This document shows positions 9,268 to 17,937 of a stretch of DNA of 64,000 nt, piece by piece; position 1 is the first letter of the stretch; every line of letters begins with the position of its first letter. The DNA lies in NCBI RefSeq assembly GCF_001685485.1, contig NZ_BDEL01000001.1, positions 4,189,501 through 4,253,500 of the forward strand, given 5' to 3'. Below the pieces are notes generated by a model. It saw only the letters and a program-made list of their open reading frames with translations, did no database searches and was not told where the DNA came from. Both the position numbers and the translations under genes were made by a program. This DNA comes from Formosa haliotis. Lineage in GTDB: Bacteria; Bacteroidota; Bacteroidia; Flavobacteriales; Flavobacteriaceae.

Positions 9268-9981
9268 TTATAAAATCGTGATTAGGTAGTTAAACACCAA
9301 TCCGCAACTTATAGCAAGACCGAAACTTATTAGGGTACCAATTAAAATGTATTCTGTTAATTTTCGGTCTTTTGCTTTAGATAAATCTCCAAATCGAAAT
9401 ACCGATTTTGCAGTTATTAAAAACCCGATACCTTCCCAATAGTGCATCACGATAAATGCGAATACAAATAGGCGCTCTAACATGCCAATATACGCGCCTG
9501 CATCTTTTAAAGACGCTTCATTGGTTTCTTCTAATTGCCATTTCGAGATAATAATTTTCATTATAACCGACGAGACTACGGTTACAAATAGGATGCAGCA
9601 AATAGTCAATAAAAAGGTGGTGTCGTAAAAAGCTTCTATAGGAATTTTGTAAGGTTCGTATAGGCGAACAGCAATGGCTATAATAATTAAATGGGCTAGT
9701 TGGTCGGCTATAAATAACCAGCGAGAATTTATTTTACCGGTTAAATATAGCTTAATGGCATCTATAATATAGTGCGAAATGCTAATGAGTAAAATACCCC
9801 AGATATAATCAAAATTGAATTGCAGTACCACTAGTAATGCGATAGCATGAATTGCAATATGAGCATATAAATACTTCGATTTTAGTTTATGTCTTTCTTT
9901 GTCGAGTACCCATTTTGTAGGTTGTAAAAGAAAATCGCCAACCAAGTGTGCAAGGAGTAATTTTATAAATAGCGCTATCAT
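9268..9981 (-). CDS. DUF3307 membrane protein
   Basis: A 237-residue protein with about six or seven hydrophobic helices. The N-terminus carries a conserved HLVGDFLLQP-like stretch (residues 12-21), and a second His/Asp pair sits in SISHYIIDAIK near residue 70. This pattern is typical of DUF3307. The function is unknown; the conserved His/Asp residues could bind metal. The start overlaps the upstream SatD gene by 4 bases, so the two are translationally coupled. It converges on ccsBA with a 4-base gap and no visible terminator. Confidence 0.8.
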   Translation of the reverse strand: MIALFIKLLLAHLVGDFLLQPTKWVLDKERHKLKSKYLYAHIAIHAIALLVVLQFNFDYIWGILLISISHYIIDAIKLYLTGKINSRWLFIADQLAHLIIIAIAVRLYEPYKIPIEAFYDTTFLLTICCILFVTVVSSVIMKIIISKWQLEETNEASLKDAGAYIGMLERLFVFAFIVMHYWEGIGFLITAKSVFRFGDLSKAKDRKLTEYILIGTLISFGLAISCGLVFNYLITIL

Positions 9982-10574
9982 AACATGACATTTTTTGAAT
10001 AATAAGCAATCATTTTAATAATTTCGTCGTAACCCGCTCGCTTTAATCCTTGACTAATGTTACCTTGTGTGCTTTGTGTTAATTCGGCCAATTCCATTTG
10101 GTTGGCTTGCGGATGTGTAAAAGCTAGTTTTAGTAAAGTTGCCGAAGTGGGTGTCCATGTGTTCATGGTTAATAACGCTAATTCCAGCATTATATTTATG
10201 GCCGAATCAAATTCTGGTCGGTTTGATTTTATAGCCATATTTATTTTTTTTAACTGCTCAAAGCACTCTCCAGAATTTATAAAAGCACTGCCATTTGCTT
10301 GGGTAATATGGTCTGCATCGTATGTTTTTTCGCCTAAACCAATAGCGATTCGTACATCTATAGTTTTAAATTGTTTTAAACTCGCTTTTATAAGTATTGC
10401 AGCTTTTAAAGCCTCTTCTGGTGGTACTTCCAATTGAAAGCTATCGCCTCGGTATATTTCCCAATGTTTAGGAGTGCTTCCATAAGTGCTCAATTCCGTT
10501 TTTAATTGGGTTAGCCAATCTTTGGTGTCGTGCGCTCTAGAATTTATAATATCCCCTGTAATAATACTCGTCAT
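9978..10574 (-). CDS. SatD family protein
   Basis: At 198 residues it begins with the family's ITGDIINSR stretch and has a GDSFQ segment near residue 44. The C-terminal third looks like a winged-helix region (LAELTQSTQGNISQGLKRAG), which suggests DNA binding or a regulatory role. SatD proteins are poorly characterised and are commonly found next to DUF3307 genes, as here. Co-transcription with the DUF3307 gene is supported by the 4-base overlap. No catalytic function can be assigned. Confidence 0.78.
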   Translation of the reverse strand: MTSIITGDIINSRAHDTKDWLTQLKTELSTYGSTPKHWEIYRGDSFQLEVPPEEALKAAILIKASLKQFKTIDVRIAIGLGEKTYDADHITQANGSAFINSGECFEQLKKINMAIKSNRPEFDSAINIMLELALLTMNTWTPTSATLLKLAFTHPQANQMELAELTQSTQGNISQGLKRAGYDEIIKMIAYYSKNVML

Positions 10575-10765
10575 AGTTATGGCTTTGTATCAAATATATT
10601 CTAATTCTTTTTAAATTCAAAAAATATTAGCTTAAAAACTAATATTTAAAATTATAATTGTAATAGCTAATAATTTGGCTTATAATTAAAAAGGCTAATA
10701 GTAACTTGATGTAATTGCTGTTGTTAAACAGCAGATTAAAAAATATATTTGTTAAAAAAGAAATT

Positions 10766-11215
10766 ATGAAGTTAATACAAGAATTTAAGGAGTTTGCTGT
10801 AAAAGGAAACATGATTGATATGGCTGTGGGTATTATTATCGGGGCCTCATTTAATAAGGTTATCGATGTGTTGGTAAAAAAAATATTTATGCCACCCTTA
10901 TCTTTACTCTCGGAAGGAATTAATTTTCAGGACAAAGTTTGGGTCCTTCGCGACGAAGTAAAAGATGCTAGTGGAGAGGTTGTAGTCGAAGCTGTGTCGT
11001 TAGGCTACGGCGCTTTAATTGAGGCCTTTTTAGATTTTTTAATCATAGGATTTACGGTGTTTATAGTAGTGAAATTCATGAACAGACTGCGAAAAAAATC
11101 ACAAGACCCTAAAGATAAAACTGTAGAGACTCCTAAAGATATTCAGTTATTATCGGGTATTACAGATTTAATGAAAGAACAAAATGCATTATTAAAATCT
11201 AAACTTAAAGAATAA
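10766..11215 (+). CDS. mscL: Large-conductance mechanosensitive channel MscL
   Basis: The 149-residue product starts MKLIQEFKEFAVKGN, which matches the amphipathic N-terminal helix of MscL. It is followed by the pore helix (MAVGIIIGASFNKVI), a periplasmic loop, a second helix (FLIIGFTVFIVVKF) and a charged C-terminal coil. An in-frame ATG 51 bases further upstream at 10715 would add residues unlike any MscL, so I chose 10766. MscL opens under extreme membrane tension to release solutes during osmotic downshock. Confidence 0.93.
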   Translation: MKLIQEFKEFAVKGNMIDMAVGIIIGASFNKVIDVLVKKIFMPPLSLLSEGINFQDKVWVLRDEVKDASGEVVVEAVSLGYGALIEAFLDFLIIGFTVFIVVKFMNRLRKKSQDPKDKTVETPKDIQLLSGITDLMKEQNALLKSKLKE

Positions 11216-11218
11216 AAA

Positions 11219-11252
11219 AACAACTATAATAACATGTATCATAGCTGTTTTC
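11219..11252 (+). terminator. Possible mscL terminator
   Basis: Arms AACAACTAT (11220-11228) and ATAGCTGTT pair with one mismatch across a 13-base loop, followed by a short T-rich stretch. The hairpin is weak. Confidence 0.35.
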
Positions 11253-11437
11253 TTCACAGGTAATTAATAGCATTTTTATATGGTAATCTTTAAAAATTAA
11301 AGATGTCATAATCAGATTGTACATTCAAATGTAGGTTAGATAGGTTAGGCGTGCAATACCCAATTTTGGGTATATTTTAGCAGTTATGATAACTTAGGTT
11401 TTATAATTAAGATTAAATATTTTTATACCTTTAGCTA

Positions 11438-12043
11438 ATGAAAACATTAGTCGTACTTATGCTTGCTATTATGGTATGTAGTTGTAAGCAAAACACAAAA
11501 GCACAGCCTGAATTAGCAATTCATGAATCGGGTATAGAAGTTAAAAATATCGAAGCCACAGCTGTAGAGACCATTTATCAATTTAAGGTAAAGGATTTGT
11601 ATGGGAATCCGTTTGATTTTTCAACTTTAAAAGGAAAGAAAATCATGGTGGTAAATACCGCGAGTAAATGTGGTTTAACTCCGCAATACAAAAACCTTCA
11701 AGAGTTATATAAAACGTATAAAGATGCCAACTTTACAATAATAGGTTTTCCTGCCAATAATTTTAAATCGCAAGAGCCGGGGAGTAATGCTGAAATCGCC
11801 GAATTTTGTGAGGCAAATTATGGAGTAACTTTTCCTATGATGAGTAAAATTTCTGTAAAAGGAAACGATATGGATGAGGTGTACAAATTTTTAACTCAGA
11901 AAAGTAGAAATGGTTTAGAAGATTCTGAGGTAGAGTGGAATTTCCAAAAGTATTTAATTAATGAAGAAGGGCATGTTGTACGTGTCGTTTCACCAAAAAC
12001 ATTACCTACAGACGAATCAATTATTTCATGGATTAAAAGCTAA
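11438..12043 (+). CDS. Glutathione peroxidase family lipoprotein
   Basis: A 201-residue member of the GPx family with a lipoprotein signal (cysteines at 14 and 16). The peroxidatic Cys is C78 in NTASKCGLTPQY. The Trp-Asn pair of the catalytic tetrad is present in VEWNFQKYL. The usual Asn-Gln-Phe of motif II reads Asn-Asn-Phe, so the tetrad Gln is replaced. A resolving Cys is probably the one in EFCEANYGVTFP. Bacteroidota lack glutathione in most cases, so thioredoxin is the likely reductant. The next gene begins five bases after the stop, suggesting one transcript. Confidence 0.88.
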   Translation: MKTLVVLMLAIMVCSCKQNTKAQPELAIHESGIEVKNIEATAVETIYQFKVKDLYGNPFDFSTLKGKKIMVVNTASKCGLTPQYKNLQELYKTYKDANFTIIGFPANNFKSQEPGSNAEIAEFCEANYGVTFPMMSKISVKGNDMDEVYKFLTQKSRNGLEDSEVEWNFQKYLINEEGHVVRVVSPKTLPTDESIISWIKS

Positions 12044-12047
12044 AAAA

Positions 12048-13199
12048 ATGACTAAAAAAATAGGATTACAAACCATTTGTACCCATGTGGGAGAAGTGAA
12101 GGACGAACAGTTTAAAGGAGCTGTTTCGCCAATTTATATGTCAACCTCTTACCAGTTTGACGATGTAGATGTAAAACGATATCCGCGTTATTTTAATACG
12201 CCAAATCAAGAGAGTTTATCGAAAAAAATTGCTGCTTTAGAGCATGCAGAAGCAGGAATGATTTTTGGTTCGGGTATGGCTGCTATTAGTACAACCTTAT
12301 TAGCATTTTTAAAAACTGGTGATCATGTTGTGGTGCAAAATACATTATATGGCGGTACCAGTAATTTTATACGCGAAGAATTTCCGAAGTATGGTATCGA
12401 GTTTTCGTTTACAAAAGGGTATGATGTAGCCGATTTTGAAGCTGAAATAAAAGAAAACACCAAGGTACTTTATATAGAAACACCTTCAAATCCGTTACTA
12501 ACAATTACCGACTTAAAAGGGATTTCCAATTTAGCGAAAGCGAAAGGATTATTGTCTATAATAGATAATACCTTTGCTAGTCCAGTGAATCAAAACCCAA
12601 TCGATTTTGGGATTGACATTGTAGTGCATTCAGCAACAAAATATCTTGGTGGACATAGCGATATCTTGGCAGGAGCTGTAGCATGTTCAGATCTGCATAT
12701 GAAAGCTATTTGGAATGTGGCTAAAAATTTAGGTGGTAGTTTAAGCGACTTTATGGTTTGGATGTTAGAGCGTAGCATAAAAACCTTAGTTCTTCGTGTT
12801 AAAGCTCAAAACAGAAATGCTAAGAAATTGGCGAAGTTTTTAAGCAGTCATCCAGATGTAAAAAATGTCTATTATCCAGGGCTGAAAAGTCATCCGCAAT
12901 ACGAATTAGCAAAATCCCAAATGCGTGGTTTTGGCGGGATGTTATCTTTCGAGCTTAATGAAAATTTAGATGCTTTGGCTTTTCAAAAAGCCTTAAAATT
13001 AATAAAATCATCCATGAGTTTAGCAGGTGTAGAGAGTACTATGTTATCACCTTATTTAACCTCTCATGCCTTATTAACACAGGAAGAACGTGATAGTATT
13101 GGGGTTACCAACGGATTGATTCGTTTTTCGGTAGGGATAGAAACTAAAGCCGACTTGATAGACGATATAGAACAAGCCATTCAACAAGTGAAAGCATAG
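12048..13199 (+). CDS. Cys/Met metabolism PLP-dependent enzyme (cystathionine gamma-synthase / methionine gamma-lyase type)
   Basis: This 383-residue enzyme has the fold-type I PLP signature. The Schiff-base Lys lies in VHSATKYLGGHSD near residue 203, and a YGGTSNF stretch near residue 103 provides phosphate-binding residues. The family covers cystathionine gamma-synthase, cystathionine lyases and methionine gamma-lyase, which cannot be separated reliably by eye. ATG at 12048 is chosen over 11961 because the longer version would run through the end of the glutathione peroxidase gene in another frame. It is 46 bases ahead of bshB1; a role in cysteine supply for bacillithiol is possible. Confidence 0.85.
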   Translation: MTKKIGLQTICTHVGEVKDEQFKGAVSPIYMSTSYQFDDVDVKRYPRYFNTPNQESLSKKIAALEHAEAGMIFGSGMAAISTTLLAFLKTGDHVVVQNTLYGGTSNFIREEFPKYGIEFSFTKGYDVADFEAEIKENTKVLYIETPSNPLLTITDLKGISNLAKAKGLLSIIDNTFASPVNQNPIDFGIDIVVHSATKYLGGHSDILAGAVACSDLHMKAIWNVAKNLGGSLSDFMVWMLERSIKTLVLRVKAQNRNAKKLAKFLSSHPDVKNVYYPGLKSHPQYELAKSQMRGFGGMLSFELNENLDALAFQKALKLIKSSMSLAGVESTMLSPYLTSHALLTQEERDSIGVTNGLIRFSVGIETKADLIDDIEQAIQQVKA

Positions 13200-13245
13200 A
13201 GTAGCATTTCAGGTTCAAAGGAAGTGCTTAAAAAATATAATATAA

Positions 13246-13962
13246 ATGAAATTAGATATACTTGCTATTGGAGCGCATCCCGATGATGTTGAACTGGGGT
13301 GTGGGGCAACCATAGCTAAAGAAATTGCCAACGGGAAAAAAGTTGGTATTTTAGATTTAACGCGAGGAGAATTAGGAACTCGAGGAACCGTCTTAACTCG
13401 CGCTGCGGAAGCAAAAGATGCAGCCGAAATATTGGGGGTGTCCATTCGAGAGAATTTAGGATTTGCTGATGCGTTTTTTGTGAATAACAAAGAACATCAA
13501 TTAGAAATTATTAAAATAATTCGGAAATATCAGCCGGAAATTGTGCTGTGTAACGCTATAGACGACCGGCATATCGATCATGGAAAAGGAAGTAGTTTGG
13601 TAAGTGATGCTTGTTTTTTAAGCGGATTAAAAAGAATTGAAACCACACTAGAAGGGGAGCAACAACTACAATGGCGGCCAAAACATGTTTATCATTACAT
13701 ACAATGGAAGCCTATAGAGCCTGATTTTGTAGTGGATGTTACTGGGTTTATGGAAACGAAAGAACAAGCCGTTTTAGCGTATAAAACGCAATTTTTCGAT
13801 CCGGCGAGTAAAGAGCCAGAAACACCAATATCTAGTAAAAACTTTACCGAGAGTGTAAATTATCGCGCAAAAGATTTAGGACGCCTCATTGGGGTGGAAT
13901 ATGCAGAAGGCTTTACATCAGAGCGTTATGTTGCCGTTGAAAATTTATTTAAATTAAAATAA
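13246..13962 (+). CDS. bshB1: Bacillithiol biosynthesis deacetylase BshB1
   Basis: A 238-residue PIG-L family enzyme with the metal-binding GAHPDDVELGCG motif at residues 8-19 and DLTRGELGTRGT at about 38-49. It also has IDDRHIDHGKGS near residue 104, where further zinc ligands lie. BshB1 removes the acetyl group from GlcNAc-malate in bacillithiol synthesis. The protein lacks a signal peptide and is cytoplasmic, unlike the PIG-L fragment at the start of the window. The presence of this gene suggests bacillithiol is the low-molecular-weight thiol here. Confidence 0.9.
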   Translation: MKLDILAIGAHPDDVELGCGATIAKEIANGKKVGILDLTRGELGTRGTVLTRAAEAKDAAEILGVSIRENLGFADAFFVNNKEHQLEIIKIIRKYQPEIVLCNAIDDRHIDHGKGSSLVSDACFLSGLKRIETTLEGEQQLQWRPKHVYHYIQWKPIEPDFVVDVTGFMETKEQAVLAYKTQFFDPASKEPETPISSKNFTESVNYRAKDLGRLIGVEYAEGFTSERYVAVENLFKLK

Positions 13963-13980
13963 AAATTTTTTAAAAAAAGG

Positions 13981-14011
13981 TTTGGAATATCTGTTATTTC
14001 GTTTAAATTTG
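13981..14011 (+). promoter_or_regulatory. Promoter of tRNA-His (TTTG-N19-TAnnTTTG)
   Basis: TTTG at 13981-13984 and TAAATTTG at 14004-14011 are separated by exactly 19 bases, a full match to the Bacteroidota housekeeping promoter (-33 and -7 elements). The predicted start near 14018 lies about 23 bases before the tRNA. Confidence 0.75.
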
Positions 14012-14040
14012 CACTCGCATTACAGAATGCACGTCACATG

Positions 14041-14114
14041 GTGGTTGTAGCTCAGTTGGTTAGAGCATTGGTTTGTGGTACCAAGGGTCGCCGGTTCGAA
14101 TCCGGTCTTCCACC
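14041..14114 (+). tRNA. tRNA-His (anticodon GTG)
   Basis: A cloverleaf can be drawn. The acceptor strand is GTGGTTG, the D arm is GCTC/GAGC, and the anticodon arm is TTGGT-TTGTGGT-ACCAA with GTG at its centre. The T arm contains TTCGAAT, and the 3' acceptor strand is CTTCCAC. Base 14040 is G and base 73 is C, giving the extra G-1:C73 pair characteristic of tRNA-His. Two adjacent T-T mismatches fall at acceptor positions 5-68 and 6-67. A full 3' CCA is not encoded after C73. Confidence 0.95.
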
Positions 14115-14122
14115 CAAAAAGC

Positions 14123-14155
14123 AAAAGCCTTTCGATTTTTCGAAAGGCTTTTTTT
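14123..14155 (+). terminator. Terminator of tRNA-His
   Basis: A perfect 13-bp stem (AAAAGCCTTTCGA, 14123-14135, with TCGAAAGGCTTTT, 14140-14152) with a TTTT loop is followed by further T's. Confidence 0.9.
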
Positions 14156-14275
14156 GTGGAGTTAATTTTGTTAATTTCATTAATTTCATAATTATCCGAT
14201 CTTAAAGTTCTAATTATTTAATTTTTTAATAGAATATTGCGAAGCTCATAAAAATGTACACAGTATGGTGTAAAC

Positions 14276-14291
14276 TAAGTATAATTACTTA
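14276..14291. promoter_or_regulatory. Palindromic operator TAAGTA-N4-TACTTA before the FNR-like gene
   Basis: Perfect 6-bp arms with a 4-base spacer (TAAT), centred 34 bases before the ATG at 14318. The 5-N4-5 core geometry is that of Crp/Fnr boxes. The same palindrome, with the same flanking AAAC and AAT, occurs at 15356-15371. Autoregulation by the adjacent regulator is inferred. Confidence 0.7.
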
Positions 14292-14317
14292 ATTTTATAT
14301 CAAATACTTATTTTTTA

Positions 14318-15067
14318 ATGACATTAATCGCTTCACATCAAACTTTTAAACGGCAAGCACTTTCTAGTGTAGCGTGTGGAGCGTGTATCAATGAAAATTG
14401 TTTAATAAAGCGAAATTTTCAATCGCTCTCCGATTCTAAATTTGTCGACCAGAAAACCACATTACGCTGTAAAAAAGGGCAGCAATTTATTATGGAGGGA
14501 GCACCAGTTCACGGTTTATATTTTGTGATGAAAGGCAAAGTAAAGGTGTTTAGAACTGGGATTAATGGTAAAGAGCATATTGTTCGTTTTTCTAAAGAAG
14601 GTGAAATAATTGGGCATCGCGGTTTTGGTACAGAAGAGTGTTATTCTATAGGAGCTATTGCGTTAGAACATACCGTTTTGTGTTATTTTTCGAAAGATGT
14701 CTTACAGGGCATATTACTTGAAAACCCTCGGTTTGCCTACGATATGATGTTGTTTTATGCTAACGAACTGAATAGAAGTGAGTCTAAGGTGAAATCCTTA
14801 TCGCAAATGACTGTTCGTGAGCGTGTCGCCGATATGTTACTGTATATAAATCGAAAATTTGGTTCGACTAATGGCTTCTTAAATCTTCCTTTAAGTAGAA
14901 AAGAGTATGCCGATTATACCGGAACTTCCGAAGAGCAAATTATAAGAATTTTTTCAACTTTGAAAAAAGAAAAGTTAATTAATGCTAGCGGAAAAAAAAT
15001 AGGGATCAACGATATTAATCGTCTTAAAAATGAAATTAGCGAGCACAATTTCTTCTTAGATAGCTAG
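14318..15067 (+). CDS. Crp/Fnr family regulator with FNR-like cysteines
   Basis: A 249-residue regulator: N-terminal Cys cluster, cyclic-nucleotide-binding-like beta barrel (about residues 45-130), dimer helix, and C-terminal helix-turn-helix (about 180-225, with the recognition helix in TSEEQIIRIF). Cysteines at 20, 23, 28 and 122 closely match the 20/23/29/122 pattern that ligates the 4Fe-4S cluster in E. coli FNR, so oxygen sensing is plausible but inferred. The gene lies just upstream of the nitrate-type importer, and both have the TAAGTA-N4-TACTTA palindrome. It is probably the local regulator of nitrate uptake. Confidence 0.88.
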   Translation: MTLIASHQTFKRQALSSVACGACINENCLIKRNFQSLSDSKFVDQKTTLRCKKGQQFIMEGAPVHGLYFVMKGKVKVFRTGINGKEHIVRFSKEGEIIGHRGFGTEECYSIGAIALEHTVLCYFSKDVLQGILLENPRFAYDMMLFYANELNRSESKVKSLSQMTVRERVADMLLYINRKFGSTNGFLNLPLSRKEYADYTGTSEEQIIRIFSTLKKEKLINASGKKIGINDINRLKNEISEHNFFLDS

Positions 15068-15391
15068 TTTTATATTTTCAATTGTTTTACTATTTAGTTT
15101 ATTTATTCAAAACTCACGAAGGGTAAATGGTCTTGTTGTATTCGTGTGTTTCTTCACTTTTTCAAATAATTACGTAGTTTTTTTACTAAAATATCTTTTT
15201 CTAAGTACATCTTATTTTGATTGTATTTTACTGTAAATCAGTATTTTGTATTGAAAATATGTTTTTTGTCAGGTTTTTATATGTTGTAAAAAGTGGTTTG
15301 TTTATGGGGTATCTCATGAAATAGATTTAAGACTACTTATATATTTGTTGAAAACTAAGTATTACTACTTAATATTATTAAACCAATAGAT
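15068..15391. other. Intergenic region upstream of the nitrate importer
   Basis: This 324-base AT-rich gap holds no reading frame of note. Near its end are a -7-like box TATATTTG (15340-15347) and the operator at 15356-15371. No -33 TTTG is found 19 bases upstream of the -7 box, and no terminator for the regulator gene is evident. Confidence 0.5.
15356..15371. promoter_or_regulatory. Palindromic operator TAAGTA-N4-TACTTA before the nitrate importer
   Basis: Perfect 6-bp arms with spacer TTAC, centred 28 bases before the ATG at 15392. If the TATATTTG at 15340-15347 is the -7 box, the operator covers the first transcribed bases. That would suit repression, but the start site is not known. Confidence 0.7.
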
Positions 15392-16786
15392 ATGAAAACA
15401 GTATTAAAAAAATCGCTCTTTATTTTACCATTAGCCATTATGCTAGGGTCTTGTGGAGGAAAGGACAAACAAAAAACAATAGCCGAAAATGTAACTCCTG
15501 AAGTTTCAAAAACTAAATCTTTAGCGATTGAGAAGCCTCAATTAACTTTCGGGTTTATCAAATTAACAGATATGGCGCCTCTAGCTATTGCTAAAGAAAA
15601 AGGTTTCTTTGAAGATGAAGGCCTTTTTGTGTCGGTAGAAGCACAATCTAACTGGAAAAATGTTTTAGATCGTGTGATCGATGGGCAATTAGATGGTTCG
15701 CATATGTTAGCAGGACAACCTATAGCGGCAGGAGCAGGGTTTGGAAGACAAGCAGAATTAGTAACGGCCTTTTCAATGGACTTAAATGGAAACGGTATTA
15801 CAGTGTCTAACGATGTATGGTCTAAAATGAAACCCAATGTTCCGATGGATTCAGATGGTAAGCCTGTTCATCCTATAAAAGCGGATGCTTTAAAACCTGT
15901 AATAGATGAATACAGGAAAGAAGGTAAAGCATTTAAAATGGGAATGGTGTTTCCGGTATCGACCCATAATTATGAAATAAGATATTGGCTAGCAGCTGCA
16001 GGAATAAATCCGGGGATGTATACGGCCGACAATGTTCAAGGACAAATTGATGCTGAGGTTTTATTATCGGTTACTCCACCGCCACAAATGCCAGCAACGC
16101 TAGAAGCAGGAACCATTTTTGGATATTGCGTAGGAGAGCCATGGAACCAACAAGCCGTATTTAAAGGTATTGGAGTACCTGTAGTTACCAATTATGATAT
16201 CTGGAAGAATAATCCTGAGAAGGTTTTTGTAATGACAAAAAAGTTTGTAGAAGATAACCCTAACACTGCAATTGCAGTAACCAAAGCATTAATTAGAGCT
16301 GGTAAATGGTTAGATGAACCAAGCAACAGAGCAGAAGCTGTTAAAATTTTATCGATGTCTCAATATGTAGGTGCAGACGAAGCTGTAATTGCAAACTCTA
16401 TGACAGGGACTTTTGAGTTTGAAAAAGGAGATAAACGCGATATGCCAGATTTTAATGTGTTTTATAAGTACAATGCAACCTATCCGTTTTATTCTGATGG
16501 TATTTGGTTTTTAACTCAAATGAGAAGATGGGGGCAAATTCCAGAATCAAAATCATCAGACTGGTATGCTGAAACCATTAAAGATATTTACCGTCCAGAT
16601 ATTTGGAAAAAAGCGGCTGCGCTGTTAGTTGAAGAAGGTCATATTCCAGCTGCCGATATTCCTACAACCGATGGGTATAAGCCAGCTACAGCAGATTTTA
16701 TAGATGGCACTTTGTACGATGCGAAACATCCAATTGAGTATATAAATAGTTTTAAAATAGGAAACAAGGACGAACCTATTCAGTAA
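15392..16786 (+). CDS. nrtA: Nitrate-type ABC transporter substrate-binding lipoprotein (NrtA/CmpA-like)
   Basis: A 464-residue lipoprotein with lipobox LGSC (Cys21). It is followed by the NrtA/CmpA fold: an early [21 protein letters not shown] segment (about residue 51) typical of SsuA/NrtA-like periplasmic binding proteins, and a large C-terminal lobe. Family members bind nitrate, nitrite or bicarbonate. Its place ahead of a matching permease and two ATPases, under an FNR-like regulator, favours nitrate. Being lipid-anchored in a Gram-negative cell, it probably sits on the outer face of the inner membrane. It starts the operon 15392-19627. Confidence 0.85.
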   Translation: MKTVLKKSLFILPLAIMLGSCGGKDKQKTIAENVTPEVSKTKSLAIEKPQLTFGFIKLTDMAPLAIAKEKGFFEDEGLFVSVEAQSNWKNVLDRVIDGQLDGSHMLAGQPIAAGAGFGRQAELVTAFSMDLNGNGITVSNDVWSKMKPNVPMDSDGKPVHPIKADALKPVIDEYRKEGKAFKMGMVFPVSTHNYEIRYWLAAAGINPGMYTADNVQGQIDAEVLLSVTPPPQMPATLEAGTIFGYCVGEPWNQQAVFKGIGVPVVTNYDIWKNNPEKVFVMTKKFVEDNPNTAIAVTKALIRAGKWLDEPSNRAEAVKILSMSQYVGADEAVIANSMTGTFEFEKGDKRDMPDFNVFYKYNATYPFYSDGIWFLTQMRRWGQIPESKSSDWYAETIKDIYRPDIWKKAAALLVEEGHIPAADIPTTDGYKPATADFIDGTLYDAKHPIEYINSFKIGNKDEPIQ

Positions 16787-16813
16787 TTAAGTAATCATTT
16801 AAAGTACGTCATC

Positions 16814-17920
16814 ATGAAGCAAAGCATAACATTAGGAAACGTTGGTAGATTTATGGGCTTGGGGTTTTTAGGCACCTTAAAAGATTTGTTCACAGGGAAT
16901 TTACAACGTGAAGATTTTATAAGCTTTTTACGAAAAGTTATAGTTCCACTAGCCTCGATACTCTTATTTATAGGTTTATGGCACCTGGGCGCAAAGGCAT
17001 TATACCAAAGAGAAGCAAATTTTAAAATTGAAAAAGCCTTAGCAGATCAAGGGCCAGAAGCCGCAGATGCTATGCGTGCTTGCATTGCATCTGGAGATCT
17101 TAGTTGCCAGCCTAATACCTTACCAGCACCTAGTCAAGTTTGGGATTCGTATAAATCTTTATTAAAAGATCACAGAGCAATTAGCGCAGATAAAGCCGAG
17201 TTTAAACAAAAAACAGCAGCCTTAAACAAAAAACGTGTGGCTGCCGGCGAAGCACCAATAACATATACAGGAAGACCATCATTTATCGATCAGATTATTA
17301 TGAGTTTAAAAACAGTATTTGCTGGGTTCCTTTTAGCCTTGGTAATTGCTGTGCCGCTAGGAGTATTAATAGGATTAAGTCCTACCTTAAAAAGCGCTTT
17401 TAATTGGTTTATTCAAATTTTTAAACCGGTTTCGCCAGTTGTTTGGTATTTGCTAGTCTTCATGATTGTAAAAACTATTTTAATAGATTCTAACGACGAT
17501 AGTTCCTTTATCATCTCGTTTATAAGTGTTGGGTTTTGTTCTATGTGGGCAACCTTAGTTAATACGGCTATGGGCGTGTCTTCGGTAGATAAAGATTATT
17601 TAAATGTGGCTAAAGTTTTAAAACTAGGGCCAATTCAAAATGTGTTTAAAGTGATTTTACCTTCGGCTTTACCTTTAATTTTTACAGGTTTAAAAATTAC
17701 CTTATCGGTGGCCTGGATGGTGTTAATCGCCATAGAATTATTAGCGCAAAGTCCAGGTTTAGGATCGTTTGTTTGGGAAGAATTTCAGAATGGTGCCAAC
17801 GATTCAAATTCAAAAATTATAGTCGCTATGTTCGTAATTGGAATCATCGGGTTTCTATTAGATCGCATAATGCTTACCATTCAAAATGCCGTGTCGTTCA
17901 ATAAAAATGAAGGTATTTAA
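16814..17920 (+). CDS. nrtB: Nitrate-type ABC transporter permease (NrtB-like)
   Basis: The 368-residue protein has an N-terminal membrane helix, a roughly 90-residue periplasmic stretch (about residues 65-150), and then the BPD-transp-1 domain with five or six helices. The EAA-type loop appears around VAKVLKLGPIQNVFKVILPSALP (about residue 263), where the permease contacts the ATPases. Longer than typical cyanobacterial NrtB because of the inserted periplasmic region. It is 27 bases after nrtA and 17 before the first ATPase gene, so a single operon is likely. Confidence 0.86.
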   Translation: MKQSITLGNVGRFMGLGFLGTLKDLFTGNLQREDFISFLRKVIVPLASILLFIGLWHLGAKALYQREANFKIEKALADQGPEAADAMRACIASGDLSCQPNTLPAPSQVWDSYKSLLKDHRAISADKAEFKQKTAALNKKRVAAGEAPITYTGRPSFIDQIIMSLKTVFAGFLLALVIAVPLGVLIGLSPTLKSAFNWFIQIFKPVSPVVWYLLVFMIVKTILIDSNDDSSFIISFISVGFCSMWATLVNTAMGVSSVDKDYLNVAKVLKLGPIQNVFKVILPSALPLIFTGLKITLSVAWMVLIAIELLAQSPGLGSFVWEEFQNGANDSNSKIIVAMFVIGIIGFLLDRIMLTIQNAVSFNKNEGI

Positions 17921-17937
17921 TCTGAAAAAATAAAGTT

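Noticed and set aside
10057..10437. 126-codon plus-strand frame
   Set aside because: It is the antisense shadow of the SatD family gene, which has recognisable family motifs.
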